The position numbers and the translations under genes are program-made. Shown in pieces: positions 22,349 through 33,095 of a stretch of DNA of 64,000 nucleotides. Below the pieces are notes generated by a model, which did not search any database, was not told the origin of the DNA, and was given only the letters and a program-made list of their open reading frames with translations. The DNA is from Gnetum montanum (taxonomy: Eukaryota; Streptophyta; Gnetopsida; Gnetales; Gnetaceae). Numbering within the stretch: the stretch's first letter is position 1; every line of letters begins with the position of its first letter. The stretch is taken from contig MNCI01023689.1 of NCBI GenBank assembly GCA_015680685.1, positions 259,980 to 323,979 on the forward strand, in the 5' to 3' direction.

Positions 22349-24284
22349 TTTTGGATCTCTACCTTTCAATTCAATCATGGACGAGATGGCCACCTATGCT
22401 GATCATTTGAGGTCCTCAGTTCTTTTTAGTTTTTGTTTTACACATTTTTTTTTGCACATTTTTGTTTTACAAATTCCTTTAACTTTTCTTGTTTTTGTTT
22501 TACAACATCGTTTATAATTTTTCATTTCTTTGTGTGTATATGTGTGTCCTATCCATTTTGTTAAGTTCATCACCCAATAAGTGCTATTAAATGATGGTAT
22601 GAACTGTTTTCTATTGGTTGCTAATGTTTGGCTTTTACCCTTAAGATCATGATGTTGATACTAAGGTATGGTTCTTTTGATATGACAGGCAATGAGTCCA
22701 CTTCATCCATACATCCAAAAATTCCTATGGTATTTGTTGGCTTGGAATTGTACAGTCCCTTTCTCAATAATAAGAACTATAACGAATTGATGACTGGGAA
22801 TTTCTCAAACTAAGGAAGGACTCAAGGATTGAAAAGGGTGTGACTTCAAGGGAACTTGATGCACTTGTGTTGGTCATTCTCTTGGGTGCTTGGATTTTTT
22901 CTTCTTGAGTTTTCTTACCGCTTCGACGTTACTCAATTATCGGGAAGCTAAGTAAATAAAAATAATAAGTCTTTGCATGGTGTGGTTCTCACGCAAAAAA
23001 AAAAAAACTATGAGAATTCAAAGCACACCCCTTAGAAAAAATAATCATTTGGACTGCAAGCACTGGTTATGGAACTAAAATAAACATGTTCCCTCTAACT
23101 AAGGCCCTTCTTGCTTCTCATTCTCTCCTCCTTCATTTTGTCAGAATGGTGGTGGCTTTTTGAGGGATGCATTCATGTTACTTCAAGTAGATGGATTGGC
23201 TGAATGCATTAATGTGAAGTCACTGGATGTGGTTTGTTGAGGCTGGACTTAGAATGGGATCTACTAAGTTACATTAATCATTATAATACACAAGGGGTTG
23301 TACACAACCTTGTTCTTGAGACTCCATTCCATTCTCTTCTTTCCATCATTCTTCCTCCATTGTTCACCTCATTGCCGATTGTATCATTAGTGTATATTTT
23401 GGTTGATGCATTGTTTTCTTTCTGGTAAATTCTTGTGGTTAAGACTTTAACTCTTGTTCCAAATGACATTCCTAGAGCCTACAAACTCTTTGAATGTGCG
23501 TTTGTCAGGGCATTAAGGGCATGATCCTGCTTTGGGGAGGACCCATTGGCATTCCTATTTGGTGCACCAGTTAAATTCTTTCCCTTAACCTTTTTGCAAT
23601 CCACTCTATTTTGTTCATTTCCATCTTGACATCCATTTCATCGACATTATAATTGTCTCTTTTTCTCCATCTTTCTTATTCTTTTTCTTTCTCCATTCTA
23701 TCGCTACTAAAGGTTCGCTCTTAGTCATGGGGATCCTCACCCAATTTTTTTGATTTTCTCCTAGCCCTTACACCTTCGACAGTCACCATTATTATATCTC
23801 CAAACCAGTATCAGCCATACCACAACTCAGCCAATGGACCTTACACCGAAGCAAGGTATCAATTGCATTATGATTCATTTACCCTTGCTAATAAACGACT
23901 ATGTTGTGTGTGTAGATGGCAATCATACAACAATGGATTGGATCTGGACGGAACACTTGGAATGGATCGGTGTTAAAGTAGCTATGCAAGGAACGAGATC
24001 GATGGTGTACTTATGGATAGACAACGAAAGGCACAATCTTGGCATTGGCAGCAGCAAACTTCTTCTCTTCTCTCTTCTCTCTCAGCTGCCAAATACGGCT
24101 TGATGTCAAATGTATAAGGTGTTCACTCTTATTGTCGTGAACACTAGTTTTGTCATGTTCTATAATGATGATCCATTCACATGTCATCCCATTCACCATT
24201 AGTTCCATTCAAGTTAATAATCCCATACCTTCTCAATATTTTGTAAGAAACTCGAGGACGAGTTTTTATTCAATCATGGGGGTA
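22349..24284 (+). mobile_element. Element B 3' non-coding region and polypurine tract
   Basis: It is parallel to 19200-21121 of C and to 1-1422, with the same blocks, including TTAGTCATGGGG near 23720 and AATCATGGGGGTA at 24272-24284 before the LTR. The conserved TGTTGTGTGTGTAGATGGC block (23901-23919) has CAG changed to TAG. No gene is seen. Confidence 0.82.
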
Positions 24285-25095
24285 TGATGGGACGTGATAT
24301 CGCATGGGCCGCGATATCACATCTTCCCCTACGATATCACGTATGCAATATCGCAGCATGTCGTCAAATCTATAAATAAGAGGCGGCTCTCCCTTGTTTT
24401 GCTATCTAGATCTAGATCCTTAGCGAAACTCTGGTAGTTTTACCTCTCTAGAGATAGAATAATTTCCATGTGCCCACAATAGGAGCTCCAAAGTGAACGG
24501 ATCTTTATTCGAGCAATTTTGTACCTAAACATACAATTGTGTATGACAATAAAGATGAACTATTGGATAAACATTGCAGTGCATGGACTAAGCTAAATAG
24601 GACTTTAATTATTGTTATTTATTGTTCATCATTTAAATGCTTTATTAGTTAATTGAATCTCTCTCAACCCTTCTCCCATAGTTAAGTGCATTTAGTACGA
24701 CTACTTCGAGCACGTGCGTTACACTTGGTAATCCCAGTAATGAATAGTGTTTGGTAATCCCAGAAGGTTGCATTGGTTCAGGGTGTGAACGGTAAGTGGG
24801 ACAGATACTAATGCTAAGCATTAGAACTTAGTTAGTTAAAGTTAGTTACTTAGTCTCTTCACCCTTTCCCTCATTAGCATAGGCGATAAAACATAAAAGA
24901 TATAAAAATCATATATCTCATACTTACTTAACCATACAACTGTGACAAATACAAGTAATTCTAGGAAGACAACAAATGATTAACCTTAAGTGTTCCATAA
25001 GGTGTGTAGGCACTTAGTCTACGGAATTCGATTGGATCATGTGTGTAATGCTCGTATTCGTATGGTTGAGTGTAGGGGTACCTTGCCACTCATCA
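24285..25095 (+). repeat. Element B 3' LTR
   Basis: It runs from TGATGGGACGTG to ..CTCATCA, with four GATATC-type cores (24296-24355), CTATAAATAAGAGG near 24370, and the AATAAAG signal near 24549. It pairs with the damaged 5' LTR at 9775. Confidence 0.9.
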
Positions 25096-26340
25096 AAAAG
25101 AATAGATTTGACAATGGAATACTTAGAGGGTATAAAATGATGTGGTGATGTGCAACAAGTACAAATTACAAAAGTCACACAAGTGGGTCCTCACTAAAGT
25201 AGGTTCCAACCTATAATGCCGTTACATAACCATACCTTGAAATGTTTGTAGGCACTAGAAGGGTTAAATGCAACCCACACCTATGCAACAAAGAACATAC
25301 ATGTTAAATACCACCACTATGAGGTATGAATTCTATGCCACACAAGATACAAGTTTGACGTATCTAGACCATGAGATCAGACAAATTGTAGAAGGGATTA
25401 CAGAGATCGAGATGTAAGGTAACTTGCCCTAGGCACAATGAATCCTAAGTGTTGTGTGTGATTAAAGTACCATTAGCCTTTCGCTCCAAGATCAAAGCCA
25501 AGTCCATACTTCTGATCAATGACATCACATTGTTTCATCCTAATGATAGACAACCATAAGAGCATCATGACAGCAGGATGTACAATCACTTGGTGTTTTG
25601 CGCAAGGGAGGAGTGATTTGAATTTGTTTGCAGCATGTTTTTCTTGTGCTTTTCTTTTCTGCTTCATTTATTTTATTTTCTTCTTGCTTTCTTCTTCTTC
25701 TCTTTTTTTTTCTTTTCTTCCTTCTTTTGGCCACTTTTGCACTTGGTCTTTCCCAAAGATGATCTAGAGAAGCCGCCAACCTTTAGACATGGGTGCATAT
25801 CTTTCTAGTGGACCCCCCAGAACAGTAATGCATTCTTTTCTTAAGTGCCTTCATTATCACTCTTACTCCCATTATTCATTAGATCTACAAGGATCTTAGT
25901 ATAGCCAAGCTACATGATAGCACATACAGATGTTACCAAAGAGAATCCACCAGTCCCCTTAATGTCACACCCTTGCCATTCCCTCTTAGTTTTTCACTCT
26001 TTGCTTCAGGCAGAATGAGCACAAAGTTACTTTAAGTTTTGTTGATAACAAGAATATCATCATACCTAGAGCAAGAACCTCTTATTAATAGAATGGGTGG
26101 GTGGATGTTGTGGGCTCACTGTACAAATAATTAGTCACTTGTGACTTGATAACATAGAATAACACCTCAACCAACTAGTTACATGAGTATTTTATTCACA
26201 GATGAGATTACTCACAAAAGATAAAACAATAGATTAGAAAACGAGAAATTAGAAAACGAAAAAAATTGAAAAACAAAAAATTATAAAACCAAAGAAATGA
26301 AAAAAACATTTACTAATTCTGCTTGTTTAAATGGGGGGCA
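25096..26340 (-). mobile_element. Element A 3' non-coding region, right piece
   Basis: On the minus strand it starts with TTAGTCACGGGGGATG near 26326-26345 and shares the blocks AGACATGGGT, the GTGGGTCCTC..AAAGTAGG stretch (25170-25190) and others with elements D and E. A purine/pyrimidine-skewed TC-rich stretch lies at 25670-25735. No gene is seen. Confidence 0.7.
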
Positions 26341-28784
26341 TCCCCCGTGACTAAACCTTTGATCATGGTGAGAATTAATAAATGGAAAGTTAGGGTCCTT
26401 GCATGTTGGAAATAACGGGGTCCAGTCATATCCAAACCACTAGGTGTCTTTTGATGTAGTGGAAAGAATGTACCCAAATTGGGGTTCGCACACTTGATTA
26501 AAGTAGGCATAGTAGGGAAAATTATAAGATGTGGTCATGTGGTAATAAGTTGACCCACTATGGCACCCATGACTATAAGATAGTATGCAAGGATCGATAT
26601 GTCTCCTCACGTTGTTATATTCATTGGGTTGCATGGTTGTTGGAGTATTAATTGGTGACCTGGATAAGGTAATAGGAGGCGTTAAATTTGAAGAGGAAGG
26701 CACAGCACAATGTTGGTATTGTGCTAAGTTGGAGGATGTAGTGGTTTCATAATCATGTTGTCTCTTTCTACGACCATGCCTAAAGAAAGGATGCCTCTAA
26801 TGTTGTAGAGGACTTCCACTGCTGTTGATAATAGTAGCACAAGTAATGTTCATTGGTTGGTGCTGTGGTGCAAAACCTTCTGGTACAACTAGTCGCAATG
26901 TAGAAGGAGGTGAAGGATGAGAATATTAAGAGTAAGGAGGAGTGTAAGAAACATGAGGTGGTGATCTTATCGGAGGGAACATGGGTTGATGATACTTAGG
27001 AGAGTGATAATGATGAGGTGAAGTAGAGGATGTTACTCTAGTTGGAGAAATAGGGTGTTGAACATAATAAGCACTTGGTTTTGGGTGATATGAAGGGTGT
27101 GGCTAGTTTGGCGATGGCCTTTTCCACAACTGGGGGTTTTGCCACTACAATTGAGCATAGTACTGAGGCTAGTAAGAATTTTCCCACAGATAGTACGATG
27201 AGTTGTGGAATTGTCCATAAAGTTGTGGGACAGGGATGCCCCCAACCATGTACTTCTATACGAAATTTGAATGTAACATTCTTCCCCAATGCTCATGTAG
27301 ATGTGAAAATATTGGGCATTGGCCTTTTGGATGATCATACAAGCAAACATCGCATTGATACTAATGATTTGTGATTCAACCCCTATCCTCATTTTTTCAA
27401 CCCTTCTTTCCAATTGTCAAATGGTGTTCTGTCCTATTTCTAGGTTTGGTATCCTCTGTTTGTTTTGGTCATCAAATTTATCTTGCATGGGTCTCCCTCT
27501 AATAATGTCTACATATTCTCCACATTTTTCATGTACCCACTCTGTCATCTTGTTGATCTTTGCCTTGATTTCATCTAGTGATTTTAGTATTGGCAAAGGT
27601 AGGAACGATTTCACCTTCTTGAGGTGAGTTGATTTCTCCTCTTCATAATTATGGACCTCTATTATTTCAAGAGTTTGGTCCTATTGAGGTTTTTTAATAT
27701 TCCCCCATTTGGCTATTTCTCCTTCTTCTTTTGCTACCCGCTTAATAAGCTCTTGGAATTGATGGATTTGGAGTTCATATAGTTGCCCTGGGGCATACAT
27801 CCCTAGGGTCTCCCTTATTTCATTACGGAGCCCATCCATGATGTGATACATTAACCTTTCCTCAGAGAACCCATAGCCTGGGCATTTGTTTAACAAAGAG
27901 TAATATCTTTCTAAGGACATTTTCAAGGGTTCATGTTGCCCTTGTTTCCACTCTTGGATTTGTCTCCTCAAGGCTAACACTCTTGCATAGGTTTGATATC
28001 TTTCGTTAAAGAGGTCCACTATTATTGGCCAACAGCAAATTGAATTCAATTTTAAAGACTTATACCACACTTTAGCTTAGCCAACAAGTGTCATAGGGAA
28101 GAGCTTAAGCCTTTGCCACCCATTTTCAATGTTTTTCCATACACAAGCATCATAGAAGGCTTGTAAATGATGTTTTGGATCTAAATCATAACCTCCTGAT
28201 AACTTAGGAAAGTTGTTTAAATCAAGCCTGGGTAGACGGATTTCCTTGCAATGCCTGTGGGATATCTGAATGGCCTCTATTATATGCATTAGACTCTTAG
28301 TGGCCAATAGGGGTTCATTGTCACTAAATAGGTTGTGAGTTTGTGAGTTGGGACAATGTTGTTTATGTTCATGTTGGCATTCTTGATTTTGCCTGTGGAT
28401 TTGATTTTTATTTCTATGCTAACCCTGTAAGAAATAGTCATCCATGTCACAACCCATCGTTGAAAGAGCAGAGAAAGAGAGGAAACTGGAATACTCGTCA
28501 TGACTTTTGTAAGTCTCCCAATCATCCCCTAATGTACTCTTGTTACCCATTAAGAAGGTCCTAGGCCTTACATGCCTCCTCATTTTAGGGGATGTCCCAT
28601 CTTCACTAGAGGTGTCTGAGTTAGATAACAAAAGTCCTTAAGTATCATTGGGGTGTCTATGAACATATGAAACTCCTGCATAAGATTGAGTACTCCAAGC
28701 TTCTTCTTTATCATAAATTTCGTTGGTTCTCCAATGAATTACCTTGTTAGATGTTATGTTATTGTTGTCTTGTGAAAGAGACAT
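26341..28784 (-). pseudogene. Element A gag
   Basis: The start is taken at the ATG at 28782-28784 (MSLSQDNNN..). 28077-28307 and 27681-28070 encode the capsid domain (LDLNNFPKLSGGYDLDPKHH, FYDACVWKNIENGW, MWYKSLKLNS, LFNERYQTYARV, the segment EWKQGQHEPLKMSLERYY, and DGLRNEIRETLGMY). A helical segment follows (27417-27614, IKAKINKMTEWVHEKC). After that comes a low-complexity Tyr/Gln/Pro/His-rich part to about 26440, which corresponds to the linker before the protease. A stop separates the capsid halves near 28075. No protease or polymerase follows. Confidence 0.78.
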
Positions 28785-28895
28785 TGTCGTGAATTGTGTG
28801 TGACTTAATTAAATTTAATTTCTTTGTTTGAAAGATATATTGTTAATACCTTGTTACAACGATCTTGTATAACTAATCTAGATAACTAGCACCAT

Positions 28896-28913
28896 CCTTG
28901 GCAATAGCGCCAA
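28896..28913 (-). other. Element A primer-binding site
   Basis: On the minus strand this reads TTGGCGCTATTGCCAAGG right after the LTR end. It is a closer match to the tRNA-Asp site than that of element C. Confidence 0.75.
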
Positions 28914-29750
28914 TGATGAGCGACAAGGTACCCCTACACTCAACCATACGAATACGAGTGTGTATGGTTGATCCGGTCGAACTCCACGGATGGACTAGTT
29001 GTGGTATCTAGATAGTTATGCATTGATCGTAGTTTGTTGTCTTCCCACTTAACTAGTATTTGCTTTGTCACATATGGTTTAATCCAAAGTGAGGTGTATG
29101 ATGTGACCCCTAATACTATACTGCTCCTAAGGACAACAAGAGATAACTCGATTAAGCTAATGGGCAATAGGAAATAAGATCTAAGCTAGCCTAAGTGTAA
29201 TGAGCATCCATCCCTAATCATTTGTATGCATCTTGGACTTCGTGTACTACTTCTGGGATCACCAAGCGCACATCACTCAAAGCACTACTTGGTACACTAC
29301 TGGGTTATCCATAGTTGCACTTAAATGTTTGTGATTTAACCCCTATTCTGTGTTAACAACAGGAATAGTAAATGATGATAAAAAAAATATTTACTAAGAA
29401 AACAACAATAAATAATCAACAATTAAAACAATTAAAAGCTAAGTGAATGTTACAATGATGGAGTAATCTTGATCTTTATTGTCGATCATGTGCGTGTCTA
29501 AATACATCACACTTGAACAAAGGTCCCATACAATTACAAGCATCACATTGCGAGGCATGCACTTGGAAAGAACACTAAAACTGACTATAAGAATTGAAGA
29601 TTAAAAATTGAAGAAAAGACTCCCTTGCTGTGCACTTGAGTGCTGTATTTATAGGGCAACACAAGAATCACGATATCATGTATATGATATCGTATTTAGG
29701 CTACGATATCGCATACCCAATATCGGGGCCTAGCAAACCACAATTCATCA
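28914..29750 (-). repeat. Element A 5' LTR
   Basis: It starts TGATGAGCGACAAGG and ends ..TTCATCA (plus strand), and pairs with 5153-6006. Read on the minus strand, GATATC cores at about 29672-29728 precede the CTATAAATACAGC block near 29650. Confidence 0.9.
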
Positions 29751-30065
29751 CCAGATATGGAGACCACCTTGATGTGTTAACTAACTCATAAAAATGCATT
29801 AGTGGATATGGTGGCCACTTTCATGCATTAACTAACCCATAAAAATGCATTAGTGGGCATGGTGGCCACTTTCATGCATTAACTAATGCATAAAGCACAT
29901 TAGTGGGTAATGCATGCTACAATCTTAACTTATGACTTGCAATATGAAAAGCACAAATACGTAGGTATAAAATGAAATTTTTTAAAAATAAAAGATATGT
30001 TATTAATGTAAAATAAAAAAATTTTAACAATAGAAAAATATGTTTTCCATGTCAAAAACCCAACA
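29751..30065 (-). repeat. Copia 5' LTR, outer part
   Basis: Continuation of the LTR broken at 5152. It contains a tandem duplication of about 60 bp (CATAAAAATGCATTAGTGG..TGGCCACTTTCATGCATTAACTAA, 29790-29890). It ends on the plus strand with ..AAACCCAACA, the reverse of an LTR start TGTTGGG. GAAAT (30066-30070) would be one copy of its target duplication; the other is lost with the truncated end. Confidence 0.65.
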
Positions 30066-30423
30066 GAAATTAAGTACACCCCTGCGTGATTTTAAAACCA
30101 AGATGGTGCATCGCAATTTGAATTATGATAAGAATAAAATGTTTAGAAAAAAAACGGATCCATGACTGATTCTATTTCGGGCTGGCCTTGGACTTTGATC
30201 GGTAATTAATCGCCAAACCTACGGTTCTCCATAACTCTAGTTTCGCCTGTACTGTATTTACCTCTTTTCAAGTTCTTCTCTGTGCACGCAATGATGCAAC
30301 GATTTTCCTGGATTTGAGTTTTGAATCCGACTTTCTCGTTAAAAAAAACATAAATAAATAAACAGCATCGAATCCAAGCACACTACAGCTGCCTCTGAAT
30401 GAATGCAAAACATTGCAACGCAC

Positions 30424-30483
30424 GTTGGCGTGAATGTAGTGCAGAATTGCCAGGTTGGCGTGAATGTGGTGCAGAATTGCCAG
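30424..30483. repeat. Tandem repeat, 30 bp x 2
   Basis: The unit starts GTTGGCGTGAATGT and ends AATTGCCAG. The two copies differ at one position (TAGTGC versus TGGTGC). Confidence 0.9.
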
Positions 30484-30541
30484 TTTGGCGACTGCATAAG
30501 TAGTTGCCATCATTATTCATGCAAAAGACAACTACTAAAGT

Positions 30542-30667
30542 TGAGCTCTCTTTGTAGTTACGTTGCTGTGTGTCTGTGTGTGAACTGTGTCACTGTGAAG
30601 CATATGAGCTCTCTTTGTAGTTACGTTGCTGTGTGTCTGCATGTGAACTGTGTCACTGTGAAGCATA
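30542..30667. repeat. Tandem repeat, 63 bp x 2
   Basis: The unit starts TGAGCTCTCTTTGTAG and ends GTGAAGCATA. The copies at 30542-30604 and 30605-30667 are almost identical (TGTGTG versus TGCATG in the middle), so the duplication is recent. Confidence 0.92.
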
Positions 30668-30809
30668 AAAGGCACATGCTACACTCAGAAGCTGCTAGAA
30701 GTCCTCCATCGTACTTACCACCATCGCTCATCTCTCTCTCTCTCTCACCCACCTAGTCTCTGCACTTGAGTAAGTCCCCAGTCCCCCACCGACGTTCTTA
30801 AACACAAAG

Positions 30810-30833
30810 CTGCTGCTGCTGCTGCAGCAGCAG
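30810..30833. repeat. CTG/CAG trinucleotide run
   Basis: CTGCTG units pass directly into CAGCAG units, giving a self-complementary microsatellite. Confidence 0.85.
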
Positions 30834-31562
30834 CGCTAATATGCAGCAGGCCATTGTCAGCTGCAGAGGCCAGTAAAAAGTAAAAACGCACATGACATGA
30901 CTCGTCGTTTTGTAATCTGTCTGCCGGCATGCGGTCGTATTTTTCGCTTTCACCGAACTTCTCCCTGCTTCCCATTGTATTTCCAACCAACTACCCACTC
31001 ACCAACCCATTAGCTAACACTCAGAGTCAGTCCAGTGCCCACTGCCTGGAAGGCTGATGGCTCGCCTTGATTTTGAGAGATTTATTAGGAAGGGATGTTT
31101 GAATATTGAACAACGTCGGTTCTTGAGCATGGGCTTACGGCCTAACCTCAACGACGTGTGGAATGGAAAATTTCTTTAAAAAAAATCAAGAAAAAGACAA
31201 ATGGTTGGTTTTCGTATTCATTGATACAATATAAATGTTTACATGGTAGAAAGCACATAGGCCCTCAAATAACGAAGGCTCAATTTTCATGATTTAACAT
31301 GTTATTTCTTGAATGTTGCCCCTTAGTAGGATTTTACCATCGCATGTTCAACCTTTTCTATCAATGAATTCATTGGTGTTAAAATTACGCATCGAAGATT
31401 CGCAAATCTCATAAAATTTCTCACAAACAAACGCAAGCAAGATTCTCTCCGAAAATTTTTAATTTAATTTAAATTCAAACAAATATTTAATAGAAGTAAA
31501 ATGTAAAAAAATAAAAAAAATATTTAATTTAAATATTTATAATTTTTTAATTTACGTCCCCC

Positions 31563-31598
31563 CTTGCGAACCCTTCCCCACTTGCGAACCCTTCCCTA
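31563..31598. repeat. Direct repeat, 18 bp x 2
   Basis: Two adjacent copies of CTTGCGAACCCTTCCC plus two bases (CA in the first, TA in the second). Confidence 0.85.
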
Positions 31599-32206
31599 GT
31601 CTTTGCATATGCTTGCATACCCAAATGCCAATCCTTGATTCCTTGGCTTCCAAGAATTGAATTTATTTGATGCATAGTGTTAAAAATATATGTACATTAA
31701 ACATGTTAGTTACATTATGGTTCTCATCATCATCTTACCCCTGACCTAATCAATAATAGTAGTATCATCATGGACGGTAGGATATCCTCCAACAAAACAG
31801 ATGAACACCTAGACCAATCAAAAAACACCATGCATTCCTATAGGGCATTGAAACCAAAAACCCCAAAAAAGAAAAAATAGCATGTGCAACATCATAAAGT
31901 TCATTTAAAATAAAAGGTATGCATGTTTAGAAAATCAAAAGAACACATAGTTTACATGCATCACGTTAGCTCATCTCATAAGTGTTAAACGTTGTCATCA
32001 TGCATTCATGGATGTTTTCTTCTAAGATAAAATTGGTAAATGCTTTTAAGACACACTTATAAGGAGAGTTTAGGTACTTTGCATGAAAAGTGTGAGCATT
32101 CCACTTGAGCCAAATCTCTCAGGTAACCATATCAAGGAGCTAAATTCATGACCATATAAGTTAATGAAAATTTACATATTGAAAAAAATAGAAAATCTAT
32201 TACAAT

Positions 32207-33095
32207 TGATGAGTGGTGAGGTACCCTTATGCCCAACCATACTAATCATAAGTGTTCACAAGCAATCTGATTGAATTTCGTAGACCTTAAGTTCCTATGT
32301 ACACTAGTTCTAAGATGGGAAATCTAATCATGACGATCGTTATCTTCCCAATTACACTTATGGAGCTTAGTTGTATGGTTAAGTGTAATTGAGGCACATG
32401 ATTTTTATTACTTTTATATTTTATTTGTCTACAATTATCAACAAGTTGAAACTTAATTTATGAACTACTTTAATTAATCTAATTGCTAATCAATAACTAC
32501 CTATCCTAACATAAACATCCAATCCCACTTTCTATGCACATCTTGAACATGTATAATGTTGCTGGGTTACCCATCGTTAAGCATTGTTGGGATTACCAAG
32601 CGTCATGTGCATGCTCGAAGCGATCGTACTTATGTGCTTAATTAATTAACTGCTATTTAATCTAGCTAGCTTACTTTAGCTTAATTACTTGGAAGCATTA
32701 AAGGGAATTACATAAAACATTAAATGCATAAATAAAATATTTAAGCTAGCCAAGGTGCTACAAGGTTTGATCAGAAAGCTTGTCTTTATTACTGCACACA
32801 CTGTCATGCTCAAATACAATAGCGCTTAAATAAAGATCTGTACACTCAATGATTCCTACTGCAGGCACTTTGGAAAATATTTTAACTCTAGAGAAAAAAA
32901 TTACAAGAGCTCTGCTATGCTATGACAAAAAACTATATTCAAACCACGTGCCCAAGCACTATATTTATAGGCCAACACACACCTTGTGATATCGGATATC
33001 CAACATCTCTTATTGGGACTTAATATCACATATCCTATATCAAGGCTCCAATATTGGGTATCTGATATCAGAGCCAGGTAAAATACAATCCATCA
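32207..33095 (-). repeat. Element D 3' LTR
   Basis: It starts TGATGAGTGGTGAGG and ends ..CCATCA. Read on the minus strand, the GATATC-type cores (32985-33070) precede the CTATAAATATAG block (about 32959-32970). The outer LTR end is longer than in A, giving 889 bp. Confidence 0.92.

Larger units (their letters stand above)
9775..25095 (+). mobile_element. Element B: internally deleted Ty3/gypsy element
   Basis: Plus-strand element inserted in element A. The flanking 5-mers GAAAG (9770-9774) and AAAAG (25096-25100) differ at one base, fitting an old target duplication. Its own sequence is 9775-12052 plus 21984-25095, about 5.4 kb, with element C in between. Compared with C it lacks the end of the 5' LTR and the primer-binding site, the Gag capsid region, and the whole reverse transcriptase-RNase H-integrase part. 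It cannot be autonomous. Confidence 0.85.
5153..29750 (-). mobile_element. Element A: Ty3/gypsy element with extra 3' ORF, pol deleted
   Basis: Minus-strand element with a 5' LTR at 28914-29750, a primer-binding site, gag (26440-28784), a 3' non-coding region (25096-26340 and about 9546-9774), a palindrome cluster at 9461-9545, an extra ORF (6060-8964) and a 3' LTR (5153-6006). Without the nested insertion 9775-25095 it is about 9.3 kb. There is no reverse transcriptase, RNase H or integrase: gag sequence passes directly into the region that follows integrase in sister elements (near 26330-26440). It would need enzymes in trans to move. Confidence 0.85.
1621..30065 (-). mobile_element. Truncated Ty1/copia retrotransposon, host of the nested insertions
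   Basis: Read on the minus strand it has a 5' LTR (29751-30065 joined to 4792-5152, about 676 bp), a primer-binding site, a leader of about 1 kb, gag, protease and integrase. It then ends abruptly at about 1621 in the integrase C-terminal part. Reverse transcriptase, RNase H and the 3' LTR are missing. The 5' LTR is split by element A, so 5153-29750 inside these coordinates belongs to later insertions. The LTR outer end (TGTTGGGTTTTTGAC read on the minus strand) and inner end (..TTACA) have normal TG/CA termini. Confidence 0.8.
30066..32206. other. Low-copy spacer without a recognisable gene
   Basis: The base composition is more even than in the flanking elements between about 30080 and 31160. 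It contains short tandem repeats, a (TC)n tract at 30729-30746 and a CTG/CAG run at 30810-30833. The short reading frames here owe their length to these repeats (for instance a poly-alanine run) and resemble no protein I know. From 31170 on it is AT-rich with an 18-bp direct repeat. It could be the edge of an unseen gene (5'-UTR-like TC and CCACC tracts near 30725-30760), but I cannot support one. Confidence 0.5.

Noticed and set aside
30745-30998. Frames with a poly-alanine or poly-glutamine run
   Set aside because: Their length comes from the CTG/CAG microsatellite read in different frames.
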